Shown: positions 15,852 through 25,299 of the stretch, one piece after another
Layout of the letters: every line of letters starts with the position of its first letter
How positions within the stretch are numbered: position 1 is the first letter of the stretch
NCBI GenBank assembly: GCA_029210565.1
Contig: JARGFQ010000011.1
Span: 62,001-126,000 of the forward strand
Reading direction: 5' to 3'
DNA: 64,000 nucleotides
Source of the DNA: Bacteroidales bacterium
GTDB taxonomy: Bacteria > Bacteroidota > Bacteroidia > Bacteroidales > VadinHA17
Notes under the pieces: generated by a model
What the model saw: only the letters and a program-made list of their open reading frames with translations
Databases searched by the model: none
What the model was told of the DNA's origin: nothing
Program-made: the position numbers and the translations under genes

Positions 15852-18143
15852 ATGGTATCTGAAAGAAACAGCAGTGGCTCAGTGAAGGCAAAGACGGCAA
15901 TTGTCGTATGCCTGGCACTGTTCTGTACATTCTGCTGCGCTCTGCCTCTCCCTGCCCAGGAAGCACCTGTAAGACCAAAGGTGGGGCTGGCACTGAGCGG
16001 CGGCGGCGCAAAAGGACTGGCCCATATCGGGGTACTGAAGGTGATGGAGGAGGCAGGACTGAGACCCGATTATATTTCCGGGGTCAGTATCGGCAGTATT
16101 GTTGGAGGGATGTATGCCATGGGTTACTCACCTGACAGCCTGGCGTCCATGTTTCGTGAATATGACTGGGATGCAGCCCTCTCTGACAGGATAGACGAGA
16201 ACAAGGTTATCTTCCTCGAAAAGAAGCACTACTTCAACAGTCTCTTCTCTCTGCCCATTACCAGGAATAAGATACTTATCCCATCGGGCCTGATCAATGG
16301 TCAGCAGATAGAAAGCGGCCTGAACCATTACTTCTGGCCGGCACTTACTGTCACTGACTTTTCTGAGCTGCCAATCCCCTACCTATGCGTCGGTACCGAT
16401 ATCATAACTGCAAAAAAGGTTATCCTGACCCGCGGATACCTTCCTGACGCCATCAGGGCAAGCATGGCAATACCCTCGGTCTTCACCCCTGTCAGGATTG
16501 ACACAGCGCTCCTTGTCGACGGCGGTGTCGTAAGAAACTATGCTGTCTCTGAGCTCTGTGACGTGGGAGCCGACATCATTATAGGATCATACGTGAGCTT
16601 CAGAGGGATCAAGGTAGAGGATCTTGAATCGGCCTATGGTATCCTGAAACAGATAGGATTGCTGACAAGCTTTGCCGATTATGAGGAACAGAAAGGACTC
16701 ACCGACATCATGATAGAGCCGGAGCTCAAAAATGTATCTATCCTCTCTTTTCAGAATACAGACTCTATTATCAGCAAGGGATACCATGATGCTCTTCCCT
16801 ATTTTGAAAAGTTTAAGCGGCTTGCCGATTCACTTGATGCCATCGCTCCGCAGGCAGCGATCAGGCCCCTGACTGATGTAAGCACCTACAAATTTAATCG
16901 GATAGAGGTCATCGGTAACAGCATTATCAGCGATGACCAGATAAGAGGCGTGCTTGACATAGAGCCCGGACAGGTTGTCGACAGGGATATGCTTGCCGAG
17001 GGTATAGATCTTCTTTACGGCAAGAGCTGGTTTGAAAAGGTGAAGTACAGGGTGCTGCCCCGGCATGATTCTCTGATACTCCAGATTGACTGTATTGAGC
17101 GCCCGCAGGCAATGCTTTACGGATCACTTCATTATGATCCCGCACTGGGCTCAGGGGTGGTGCTCAACATCTCCATGAGAGATCTCATAACTTCCAGGTC
17201 AGTAATCAACTTTGACTCCTTTCTCGGGCAATACTACCGCATCAGGCTGGGCGCCATGCAGTTCGTTGACCGAAGCCAGAAGACGGGTATGGAAGCATCA
17301 TTCTTCGCCGACAATACCCGGCTTCCGCTTGTAATACTGAGACACCAGACAGGAGCCATGCTAAGCCAGAACTTTGTCACATCACTGTCATTCAGCCGAA
17401 GGTTAAGCCTGAACCACATGATGAGCCTTAACGGATCAATTGAGAATCAGCACCTGATCCCTGATTATATCACCACTGACCAAATACGTAAACTATCTTA
17501 CAACTACCTGAAGCTCAACTATACCTATCAGGCTAACACTCTTGATTACAAACATTTCCCTGACAACGGTTTGGTTTACAGCCTTTCCGTATCCGCATCC
17601 AGACTCCTCAGCGGAGCCGTCAAGAGGGGCACGAGCCGGTATGTTTATGATAAAGAGGACGAATCGTCATTCTCCTTTGAGCGTTTCTACTCCGCGAGAG
17701 CCTCATTCAGAACATATACCTCTTCATCGGCGAAGCTAACGTTTAACTTTGGAGGGGAAGCACTCTTCGTCACCGGGGCTGATTCAATCACTTCAAACAA
17801 TAATTTTTTCTACCTCGGTGGTCTGGACGCTGTGACTGGCCGCTCCGTGGCCGCCGTAGGATTCCATGCAAACCAGATAGCTGTAAGAAGCCTCGCCGGC
17901 GTAAGGTTTGGCGGAGACTATGAAATTCTTGATGACTTATACCTTCGTGCAATCACAAACATCTTCGCTATCCAGGAGCCTGACCGGAATATCGGATTCA
18001 CAATAATCGGCGGCTACGGCGTGGGGATAAACTACATGACCATTGCCGGACCAATAACAATAGGAGTCATGCATGGGTTTTACGAAAATGAACTCCTCTA
18101 TAAACCGGTTAAGGGTTACGTTAGCGCTGGCTTCAGCTTCTGA
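15852..18143 (+). CDS. patatin-like phospholipase fused to POTRA and Omp85 barrel
   Basis: 763 residues from the ATG at 15852; an earlier in-frame ATG at 15816 would push the signal peptide inward. Signal peptide to about LPLPAQ, then the patatin domain: oxyanion loop SGGGAKG (49-55), nucleophile GVSIG (Ser79) and DGG (Asp about 223), a complete Ser-Asp dyad. A POTRA-like segment follows (about 340-410, FNRIEVIGNSIISDDQI) and then a C-terminal beta-barrel ending GYVSAGFSF. This is the architecture of PlpD-type (type Vd) and Bacteroidota patatin-BamA proteins. It is probably an outer-membrane lipase or autotransporter. It is divergent from ygiQ and followed by the TPR gene on the same strand. 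Confidence 0.9.
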   Translation: MVSERNSSGSVKAKTAIVVCLALFCTFCCALPLPAQEAPVRPKVGLALSGGGAKGLAHIGVLKVMEEAGLRPDYISGVSIGSIVGGMYAMGYSPDSLASMFREYDWDAALSDRIDENKVIFLEKKHYFNSLFSLPITRNKILIPSGLINGQQIESGLNHYFWPALTVTDFSELPIPYLCVGTDIITAKKVILTRGYLPDAIRASMAIPSVFTPVRIDTALLVDGGVVRNYAVSELCDVGADIIIGSYVSFRGIKVEDLESAYGILKQIGLLTSFADYEEQKGLTDIMIEPELKNVSILSFQNTDSIISKGYHDALPYFEKFKRLADSLDAIAPQAAIRPLTDVSTYKFNRIEVIGNSIISDDQIRGVLDIEPGQVVDRDMLAEGIDLLYGKSWFEKVKYRVLPRHDSLILQIDCIERPQAMLYGSLHYDPALGSGVVLNISMRDLITSRSVINFDSFLGQYYRIRLGAMQFVDRSQKTGMEASFFADNTRLPLVILRHQTGAMLSQNFVTSLSFSRRLSLNHMMSLNGSIENQHLIPDYITTDQIRKLSYNYLKLNYTYQANTLDYKHFPDNGLVYSLSVSASRLLSGAVKRGTSRYVYDKEDESSFSFERFYSARASFRTYTSSSAKLTFNFGGEALFVTGADSITSNNNFFYLGGLDAVTGRSVAAVGFHANQIAVRSLAGVRFGGDYEILDDLYLRAITNIFAIQEPDRNIGFTIIGGYGVGINYMTIAGPITIGVMHGFYENELLYKPVKGYVSAGFSF

Positions 18144-18205
18144 ACATCACCGGTGGCCTGATTGTTGTTTTGATATCGAGGGAGAACCTTACCCCCCACT
18201 GGAAA

Positions 18206-20446
18206 ATGAATATCAATACCGTCATACTGCAGCATAAGAGAGTGTGCAACTTCGTAGTCCGCCGCAAGGTCAAGCAGAGCTTTGATATCATGGCTGATAT
18301 GCTTGACAGTGTATCTGTTGGAGGCCTCAGGGATGAGTTTCACAAGCTGCAGTCAACCTACATGAATATCCTCACGTATACCGTTGAAGGTATTAGCGAT
18401 CCGGAGCGCCACAAGGTCTATCTCAAACTTATGCGCGATATCCTCCGTCTGAATGACAGGATTAAACAGGACATTTTGGCACATCACTCGGCCTGGTACA
18501 CTTATTCTGTCAGAGATCGTGAACAGAGAGAGGAGAGGCTTCGGGGAGGCAATATAATCGAGAGCGTTGACAACCTGGTCTTCAAATCGAGGCTCGACGA
18601 GATACTCTCATCGGCAGAGATCATCAATACAACCCCGGAGAGCGACAGGGCAAGGGAGACAGAACATCTGTCGGGCATCATCTTCAACCACCTTTGGCTT
18701 GCCGATTTTTACGGTGAGGCAGAGGAGAGCCTAATGAACATGCTCGCCACTTCCGGCAAGTTCGAGTGGCATGAGATGGCGTCTTACGTCAGCGCCGTGA
18801 CTCTCAGCAGCCTGCGGATCTGGGACCCGGCCAAACTGCAGATGCTTGGCCGGCTCACAAACGACAAAACGCCTCATGTGGCTGAGAGAGCAATTACAGG
18901 ACTGATCTTCAGTCTCTACTATTATAGTAACCGTCTAAGCCTCTACCCTGAGGTCATGGAGTCGATCATGGAGCTGGCCGCGGGGAGTAAATTCAGGGAA
19001 CGCAGCCGGATGGTGGTGCTGCAGGCTGTCAGGTCACGCGACACTGAGAAGTTGAGCAAGAGGATGAATGAGGAGATACTCCCAAAAGTTGTAAAACTCA
19101 GGCCCCGCATCGAGGAGAAGCTTGATCTCGATATGATCCTTGGTGAGAATCCCGGCGAGGGGCAAAACCCTGACTGGTCGGATATGTTCAGCGGATCAGA
19201 GGAGATGTTCAAAACAATGGAGGAGCTATCCAACCTCCAGATGGAGGGATCGGATGTATATATGTCAGCCTTTTCCGGACTGAAGAAATTCGATTTCTTC
19301 AGAGAGCTGCGCAACTGGTTTATTCCGTTCTATCCTGACCATATTGCGGTTGACGACATCTTCAGGGATGAGATACTCGGACCGGCAATCAATGAGCTGG
19401 CCGAAGCACTCTATAAAACCCCCTTCATATGCAACTCCGACAAGTTCTCTCTCATCCTGAATATGAAACACCTGCCTGCAGAACAGAAAAGCATGATGCT
19501 AAAGGTGTTCAGAATGGAGCTTGAGGGATTGGAACAGATGAAGTATGACGGTGAGCTTACCGACCCGGAGGCTCAGTTCAGAACCAACGTGACCCAGTAT
19601 ATACACGACCTTTACAGGTTCTACAAGCTCTCCGACTTCAGGAATGAGTTCGAGGATCTCTTCACCAGCAGGCTTGATATCTACAACTCTCTTTTCTACA
19701 GGGAGATATGCGGCTCCCCCGAAGATGACAGGTCGCTTGCCGATTATTTCTTCAGCAAGGAGTATTATTCTGATGCCCTCTCCCTCTATCTGACCCTGAT
19801 CAGCACAGTCTCTGATGATGCCGAGATTTACGAAAAGGCCGGATACTGTTATCAGAAAGAGGGAGAATATGAAAAAGCGGTGGAGGCCTACTCAAAGGCT
19901 GCGCTCATTGACCCCAAGAGCTGGACGCTGCGCAAGACCGGCTATTGCCTCAGGAGGCTGGGAAGGTCAGAAGAAGCACTTGAGGCCTACCTGCGGGCGC
20001 TCAAAAACGATCCCGATGATCAGGGCACAATACTAATGACCGCCCACTGCTATCTCGACAACGACAGGTATGAGGAGGCCCTGAAACATTATTTCAGGAT
20101 AGAATATGAGAGTCCCGGAAACGTCAGGGTACTCAGACCCATCGCATGGTGCTACCTGATGACGGGGAAGTACAGGGAGGCAGCAGAGTATTTCGGCAGG
20201 CTGGCCGCAAGCGGCCTCACACCCTATGACCTGGTGAACATGGGTCACCTGGCACTCCTCCAGGGCTCCTCGCAAGAGGCCGCCGCACACTACATCAGCG
20301 CACTGGAAAAGGGTCAACTCAGTACAGAAGCCTTCATAAACATCGTCAATGATGATACACCGATGCTGACGGCAGCCGGTGTCAGCGCTGACGACCTCCC
20401 AATCGTCCTTGATTACGTACTGATGAGCCTGAAAAAGGATCAATAA
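18206..20446 (+). CDS. tetratricopeptide-repeat protein of unknown function
   Basis: 746 residues from the ATG at 18206; an upstream in-frame TTG exists at 18170. No signal peptide or membrane segment is visible, so a cytosolic location is likely. The first 520 or so residues are helical and charged with no family I recognise. The last 180 hold about five TPR units, for example EIYEKAGYCYQKEGEYEKAV and NPDDQ-type repeats with A-Y-xx-A spacing. It probably acts as a scaffold or in protein-protein contacts. Its 3' end overlaps the convergent LysM-receptor gene by 65 bp. Confidence 0.75.
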   Translation: MNINTVILQHKRVCNFVVRRKVKQSFDIMADMLDSVSVGGLRDEFHKLQSTYMNILTYTVEGISDPERHKVYLKLMRDILRLNDRIKQDILAHHSAWYTYSVRDREQREERLRGGNIIESVDNLVFKSRLDEILSSAEIINTTPESDRARETEHLSGIIFNHLWLADFYGEAEESLMNMLATSGKFEWHEMASYVSAVTLSSLRIWDPAKLQMLGRLTNDKTPHVAERAITGLIFSLYYYSNRLSLYPEVMESIMELAAGSKFRERSRMVVLQAVRSRDTEKLSKRMNEEILPKVVKLRPRIEEKLDLDMILGENPGEGQNPDWSDMFSGSEEMFKTMEELSNLQMEGSDVYMSAFSGLKKFDFFRELRNWFIPFYPDHIAVDDIFRDEILGPAINELAEALYKTPFICNSDKFSLILNMKHLPAEQKSMMLKVFRMELEGLEQMKYDGELTDPEAQFRTNVTQYIHDLYRFYKLSDFRNEFEDLFTSRLDIYNSLFYREICGSPEDDRSLADYFFSKEYYSDALSLYLTLISTVSDDAEIYEKAGYCYQKEGEYEKAVEAYSKAALIDPKSWTLRKTGYCLRRLGRSEEALEAYLRALKNDPDDQGTILMTAHCYLDNDRYEEALKHYFRIEYESPGNVRVLRPIAWCYLMTGKYREAAEYFGRLAASGLTPYDLVNMGHLALLQGSSQEAAAHYISALEKGQLSTEAFINIVNDDTPMLTAAGVSADDLPIVLDYVLMSLKKDQ

Positions 20447-22406
20447 CAACCGAATCAGCTTCGTGAACCACTGGGACATCCTCCACGGGGAGGAGCCTGG
20501 GCCACGGTCTCCTGACATCAATGGTCATGTTCTTCCTGTATTGGAGAATAAACATACCCCTGTTTTCATATCCGTCACTCCTGCTGTCACGCCTGAAATC
20601 GGGCTCCAGGCATAGAAGCACAGGATTAAAGAGACCCGGGTCCTTCAGGAAATCATGGCCGTGCAAGGCCATACCCCCGATGAAATACCACGCAATATCA
20701 AACCCTCTCCAGGCAAAACTGCCGGCCATGGGTTCTGTCCTGAACCTTTTCATGAATGACCAGCTGAAGGCCTTAGCCTCCGGCGAGTTAATATCAACAT
20801 AGCACTCAGCAGGAATAAAGAGCTCCAGGTCATAAAAGTATTTCAGGTCAATGGTCTCCAGATCCCTGACATCAGGATATCCGATCACCCTGATATCATA
20901 CTTGCGCAGTAATGAATGAATGGCTGAAAAGGCAGAACTGATGACTGAGCTGTTCTTGGAGGCAAGTATAACAATGTTTTCACGCTCAGCAGAAAACAAA
21001 GTATCAAGCGATGTGACACCGCTGTATGCATCGCGCCGTGATGACATCCCGGTAAACCAGTATGGTACCGGGCCTACAGTGTCAAACGGAGCCACCTCCT
21101 TCGCCACCTGCCTTACACTCTCCCACAGCATCAGCGTGGACGGATCGTACATGGCGCTGTCACCGTGGAGGAATACTACATTGCTGCCGGGATGCGACCT
21201 GAGCTCACCGGCCATGATCTTATGTGCAATCAGTTCAGACGGGAATACCCTGTATAGTGTTGGCCTGTTACTCAGAATATCCCTGTCACGCAGGGGTACC
21301 GGGGAGACGACAGGTATATTTCGCTCTGTAGCCCATGATGATATCTTCCCAAGATTGTAGGAGAATACCGGCCCAATGATCAGGTCAGCATTATCAAGCT
21401 TTCCCGACCATATAAGCCTGTTTATCTGTGATGTGTCTGCGTATGTGTCATATACATCCATCTCTATGGTCAGCCCCAGTGATCTGAGGCTGTCAGCTGC
21501 CATGAGTATGCCTTCATAGGCCTCCAGGAAGGGCAGGCTCCCTTCGTAGATCCAGGTGGAGGGTAGTGTCACCCCCCTGTATATAACATCGCCTCGTATG
21601 TCTTTGCGGGTTGAGTCAATATAGGTCCTCCTGTTGTTCTCATCAGTGTAAAAAGGCAGCAATACTGCCACATGTACTGAGCCGGTCAGGGAGGTGATTT
21701 CCGTCCGCGCCTCCGGCACCGTGAATATCTCTGCCTCCTCCGGAATGGTCATCGTATCAGGAACCTGCTCTCCAAGTTGGATGGTGTCTATGACACTAAC
21801 CGCCTCCATTCTCTTGTAATCGGTTGAAACACGCTTCCGGGGTATGCGCAGGTAATCTCCTATCTGCGGGAAGAGCAGTCCCCTGTTTGCCCTTTTCAGA
21901 TCTCTGACTGTAATGCCGTACTGCCTGGCAACTGACGCCAGGGTCTCTCCCCTCCTTACCCTGTGATAGATGTACTTCTCATCACCCTGTGCTGCAACAG
22001 GAGCCTCCCTATGAATAGCGGTGACACGTTCTTCCCCAACAGCGGTATCGCGCCGGGGCAACGTATCCTTTGCAGGCACGGGTGCCACATCACTCTCTGC
22101 CTTCTGCATAGCTGAAGAGACGGGTATCTGCAGCATCTGTCCCTCCTGGATGCCGTTATCCCGTATGATATTTTCTCCTATGATATGCACTATGGTAACG
22201 TTGTATGCCTTCGAAATCGAATAGAGGGTCTGTCCTCTCAGAACCACATGGAGAAAATATTCCTTCCCTCCGATGACGGTCCGATGGTCCGATACCTCCA
22301 CCGGTACCGGTTCCTGACCATGCAGCGGTGTCAGAGAGAGTGTCGCCAGCAGTATCACTACTGCCTTCAACAGCTGTCCGTGGAGCATACCCTGTATTGT
22401 CTTCAT
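20382..22406 (-). CDS. LysM-domain protein with periplasmic-binding-protein (receptor-ligand) fold
   Basis: About 674 residues from the ATG at 22406 (MKTIQGMLHG...), which gives a normal signal peptide ending near LHGQ. An in-frame ATG at 22451 overlaps the purC stop as TAATG and would add 15 residues; coupled translation from it cannot be excluded. Two LysM domains follow (VLRGQTLYSISKAYNVT and VRRGETLASVARQYGIT), so the protein should bind peptidoglycan. The region from about 215 to 640 resembles type 1 periplasmic binding proteins (ADLIIGPVFSYNLGKISSWA, NIPVVSPV). Such fusions occur across Bacteroidota; the ligand is unknown. Third gene of the phoH-purC operon. The C-terminus overlaps the TPR gene antisense. 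Confidence 0.83.
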   Translation of the reverse strand: MKTIQGMLHGQLLKAVVILLATLSLTPLHGQEPVPVEVSDHRTVIGGKEYFLHVVLRGQTLYSISKAYNVTIVHIIGENIIRDNGIQEGQMLQIPVSSAMQKAESDVAPVPAKDTLPRRDTAVGEERVTAIHREAPVAAQGDEKYIYHRVRRGETLASVARQYGITVRDLKRANRGLLFPQIGDYLRIPRKRVSTDYKRMEAVSVIDTIQLGEQVPDTMTIPEEAEIFTVPEARTEITSLTGSVHVAVLLPFYTDENNRRTYIDSTRKDIRGDVIYRGVTLPSTWIYEGSLPFLEAYEGILMAADSLRSLGLTIEMDVYDTYADTSQINRLIWSGKLDNADLIIGPVFSYNLGKISSWATERNIPVVSPVPLRDRDILSNRPTLYRVFPSELIAHKIMAGELRSHPGSNVVFLHGDSAMYDPSTLMLWESVRQVAKEVAPFDTVGPVPYWFTGMSSRRDAYSGVTSLDTLFSAERENIVILASKNSSVISSAFSAIHSLLRKYDIRVIGYPDVRDLETIDLKYFYDLELFIPAECYVDINSPEAKAFSWSFMKRFRTEPMAGSFAWRGFDIAWYFIGGMALHGHDFLKDPGLFNPVLLCLEPDFRRDSRSDGYENRGMFILQYRKNMTIDVRRPWPRLLPVEDVPVVHEADSVVIDPFSGSSVRNQGRLGGRQR

Positions 22407-22450
22407 CACAAACTGAACATTTATTAATTTCTGACCGCTTGTCAGCGGCA

Positions 22451-23404
22451 TTATCTCAGACCGGCCAGGAAAACGGTTACGTTTCTCTCTATCCTCACGA
22501 GAGGATCTTCTGTCTCATCCTTCACAAATTTACAGCCGGTAATTTTTTCATAAAGCTCAATATAGCGTTCGGAGATCTCCGTCACTATCTCCCCGGTCAT
22601 CTCCGGCACCTTCTCCCCGCTCCTGCCCTGAAAACCGCGTGACATGAGCCACTCTCTCACAAACTCCTTTGAAAGCTGCCTCTGCTGTTCACCGGCAGCG
22701 AACCTCTCTTCATAACCGTCGGAATAAAAATAGCGTGAGCTGTCTGGAGTATGTATCTCATCTATCAGATAGATCTTCCCGTCGCGTCTCCCAAACTCGT
22801 ACTTTGTGTCAACCAGTATCAGTCCGCGCTCAGCAGCTATCTCCGACCCTCTCAGAAACAGCTGCATTGAGTACTCCTCCAGCATTCTGTACTCTTCCTC
22901 AGGCACAAGGCCACTGGCAATTATCTCTGCAGCAGATATATCCTGGTCATGCAATCCCTGTTCGGCCTTGGTGGTAGGGGTTATCAGCGGTCTGTCAAAA
23001 CGCTGGTGCTCCCTCAGGCCGTCAGGAAGGGGTATGCCGCAGATCTCCCGGGCTCCGGATTTGTAAGTGCGCCACGAGCTGCCTGTGAGATAACCCCTGA
23101 CAATCATCTCTACAGGATAGGGTGTGCACCTGTGACCGACCGTAACATTGGAGTCCGGTGATGCGGTGTTCCACACAGGAACAATATCACTGACCATCTC
23201 CAGGAACATTGCGGCTATCTGGTTGAGCACCTGCCCCTTGTAAGGGATGCCCTCTGGGAGCACCACGTCAAATGCCGAGATGCGGTCTGATGCAATCATC
23301 ACCAGGTAGGTGTCATCAATGTTATATACATCGCGTACCTTGCCTCTGTATATATCTTTCTGGCCGGGGAAGTGGAAATCTGTCGTTACAATAGGTCTTG
23401 CCAT
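22451..23404 (-). CDS. purC: phosphoribosylaminoimidazole-succinocarboxamide synthase
   Basis: Purine biosynthesis: ligates aspartate to CAIR, giving SAICAR. 317 residues from the ATG at 23404, matching the bacterial PurC of about 300 residues. Motifs include [37 protein letters not shown] and VDTKYEFG with [13 protein letters not shown]. The start is one base after the TAA of phoH and the stop overlaps the next possible ATG (TAATG), so translation of phoH, purC and the LysM gene is tightly linked. The upstream in-frame extension to 23461 lies inside phoH and is rejected. Confidence 0.96.
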   Translation of the reverse strand: MARPIVTTDFHFPGQKDIYRGKVRDVYNIDDTYLVMIASDRISAFDVVLPEGIPYKGQVLNQIAAMFLEMVSDIVPVWNTASPDSNVTVGHRCTPYPVEMIVRGYLTGSSWRTYKSGAREICGIPLPDGLREHQRFDRPLITPTTKAEQGLHDQDISAAEIIASGLVPEEEYRMLEEYSMQLFLRGSEIAAERGLILVDTKYEFGRRDGKIYLIDEIHTPDSSRYFYSDGYEERFAAGEQQRQLSKEFVREWLMSRGFQGRSGEKVPEMTGEIVTEISERYIELYEKITGCKFVKDETEDPLVRIERNVTVFLAGLR

Positions 23405-23405
23405 T

Positions 23406-24389
23406 TTACTCTTCTTTGGTATCATTTTTCTCACGGTCTCTGTTCTTCTCTTCTGCATCATATGCCCTCACTATCTGCTTGACAAGCCTGTGCCTGACGA
23501 TATCGCGTTCATCAAAGCGAATGACTGAGATACCCTCTATTCCCTCAAGCAGCCTGATGGCCTGCAGCAGTCCCGACTCACCCCTGCGGGGCAGGTCTAT
23601 CTGTGTTGTGTCACCGGTAAGTATGAACTTCGAATTTACTCCCATGCGGGTAAGAAACATCTTGAGCTGGCTCACCGTGGCATTCTGGGCCTCGTCGAGT
23701 ATCACGATGCAGCTCTCCAGCGTTCGTCCCCGCATGAAGGCAAGTGGCGCTATCTGCACCGTTCCGTCAGCAAGCCACTGCTCCAGCTTGCGAAAGGGGA
23801 TCATATCATTCAGTGCGTCGTACAGAGGCTGCAGGTAAGGATCAAGTTTGTCTCTCATGTCACCCGGAAGAAACCCCAGTCTTTCACCTGCCTCCACAGC
23901 CGGACGTGTCAGCACTATCTTCTTGACTTCATGGTTTTTGAGAGCCCTGACGGCCAGTGCTATGGAGGTATAGGTCTTGCCCGTGCCGGCAGGGCCCTCG
24001 GTAATGATCAGGTCATTCGCCCTGTACTCCTTAACCAGCAGCAGCTGGTTGATTGTACGGGCTCTCACGGGTTTGCCGCTCGTGCCGAATACAAGCGTCT
24101 CCTCAAACTCACCGCCGGAAGCACTGTGCATATGCTCATCGTCAAGCATCAACCGCTCCAGGTCACTCTCATCCAGCCTGTTGTAATGCCTATAATATTC
24201 TATCAGCTCATACATTCTGGCGGCAAAGAGGCTGACCTCCTCTTCCTCGCCAATACACTTTATTTCCCCCCCCCTGGCAATCAGCTTAACCTTCGGATAA
24301 TATCCCTGTATCTGCTCTAGCAGCCTGTTGTTGGGTCCGAACATGACAACAGGGTCAATATCCTCAAGCCTTATCACTTTCTCTGTCAT
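23406..24389 (-). CDS. phoH: PhoH-like ATPase (YbeZ family)
   Basis: 327 residues from the ATG at 24389 ([12 protein letters not shown]). The PhoH P-loop is GPAGTGKTY (about 131) and the Walker B region is [41 protein letters not shown] is the diagnostic family stretch. It is a cytosolic RNA-related ATPase by family, often linked to ribosome/RNA processing via YbeY; ybeY is not adjacent here. It heads the phoH-purC operon and is divergent from the SAM-hydrolase-like gene. The in-frame extension to 24500 crosses the divergent gene's promoter and start and is rejected. Confidence 0.94.
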   Translation of the reverse strand: MTEKVIRLEDIDPVVMFGPNNRLLEQIQGYYPKVKLIARGGEIKCIGEEEEVSLFAARMYELIEYYRHYNRLDESDLERLMLDDEHMHSASGGEFEETLVFGTSGKPVRARTINQLLLVKEYRANDLIITEGPAGTGKTYTSIALAVRALKNHEVKKIVLTRPAVEAGERLGFLPGDMRDKLDPYLQPLYDALNDMIPFRKLEQWLADGTVQIAPLAFMRGRTLESCIVILDEAQNATVSQLKMFLTRMGVNSKFILTGDTTQIDLPRRGESGLLQAIRLLEGIEGISVIRFDERDIVRHRLVKQIVRAYDAEEKNRDREKNDTKEE

Positions 24390-24469
24390 CAATCTTCTCT
24401 CTCTTTGCTCTCCCAGCTCTTTTTTTGAATGCCTCTCTTCACAAAGTAAACTTATTTTTTTCAGAAGAT

Positions 24470-24477
24470 TATCTTTG
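24470..24477 (+). promoter_or_regulatory. candidate -7 box for the SAM-hydrolase-like gene
   Basis: TATCTTTG matches TAnnTTTG exactly and ends 16 bp before the ATG at 24494. It supports that start over the in-frame ATG at 24425. Confidence 0.5.
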
Positions 24478-24493
24478 CTGTAACAAATTTGGA

Positions 24494-25294
24494 ATGGCAC
24501 TGATCACACTGACCACCGAGTGGAGGGAAGATGATTTCTTTTACGGCATACTGAGGGGCAAGCTCGCTTCGGGCTGTCCCGATGCCACAGTGGTGAACAA
24601 TGCAGGGGGCATCCCGCCCATGAACATCATGCACGGTGCCTTCGTGATCAGGAATACCTACTGCCACTACCCCGAGGGTACTATACACCTTGTCTTCATA
24701 AGCAGCGAAGGGACCGGCAGCCAGCCCCACCTCCTGGTAAAGGCACGCGGACACTGGTTCATCGGTGCTGACAACGGCATCTTTAACCTTATCCTCAACT
24801 CCCCGCCCGATCTGGTGATCCGGCTCAAAAACGACACCGGTGATGATGAAATCGCCCTTTTTGCCAGTGCCGCTGCTGCTATAGCATCGGGAAAACAACC
24901 CGAAAGCCTGGGTACCAGGGAAGAAAGTCTGTCCGAAAAGATGCCGCTCAGGGCTGCCATTGACAGGGATGTGATAATTGGAAGCGTTATCTTCATTGAT
25001 TCATACGGCAACGCCATCACCAACATCACACGGGAGATATTTGCAAGGGTCTTTGAGAGCAGGAGCTTCAGGATTCTGATAAAGAACAACCGCTACTATA
25101 CTGAAAAGATAAGCCGGCGTTATAGTGATGAGCCTGTGGGTGAGATAGTGACACGATTCAACACTCTTGACCTGCTTGAGGTATCCATTAACGGAGCAAA
25201 CATGTGCCAGTTGTTCGGTGTTGATACAGGTGATGCCGTGAGGGTTGAGGTAAAAGATGATGCGGGCGTGACAGGAGGCCTTTTTAAAAACTGA
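24494..25294 (+). CDS. SAM hydrolase / chlorinase-fluorinase superfamily protein, divergent motifs
   Basis: 266 residues resembling the S-adenosylmethionine hydroxide adenosyltransferase family (duf-62). Recognisable are the N-terminal TLTTEW, IPPMNIMHGAFVIRNTY, YPEGTIHLVFISSEG, WFIGADNGIF and IDSYGNAITNI. The family normally has TDFG or SDWG at the N-terminus; here it is TEWR, so the ribose-binding Asp is Glu. The usual VVDPGVGS segment reads FISSEGTGS. Catalysis on SAM is therefore uncertain. mazG starts 5 bp downstream, so both are in one operon, perhaps of metabolite house-cleaning enzymes. Confidence 0.78.
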   Translation: MALITLTTEWREDDFFYGILRGKLASGCPDATVVNNAGGIPPMNIMHGAFVIRNTYCHYPEGTIHLVFISSEGTGSQPHLLVKARGHWFIGADNGIFNLILNSPPDLVIRLKNDTGDDEIALFASAAAAIASGKQPESLGTREESLSEKMPLRAAIDRDVIIGSVIFIDSYGNAITNITREIFARVFESRSFRILIKNNRYYTEKISRRYSDEPVGEIVTRFNTLDLLEVSINGANMCQLFGVDTGDAVRVEVKDDAGVTGGLFKN

Positions 25295-25299
25295 AACAG

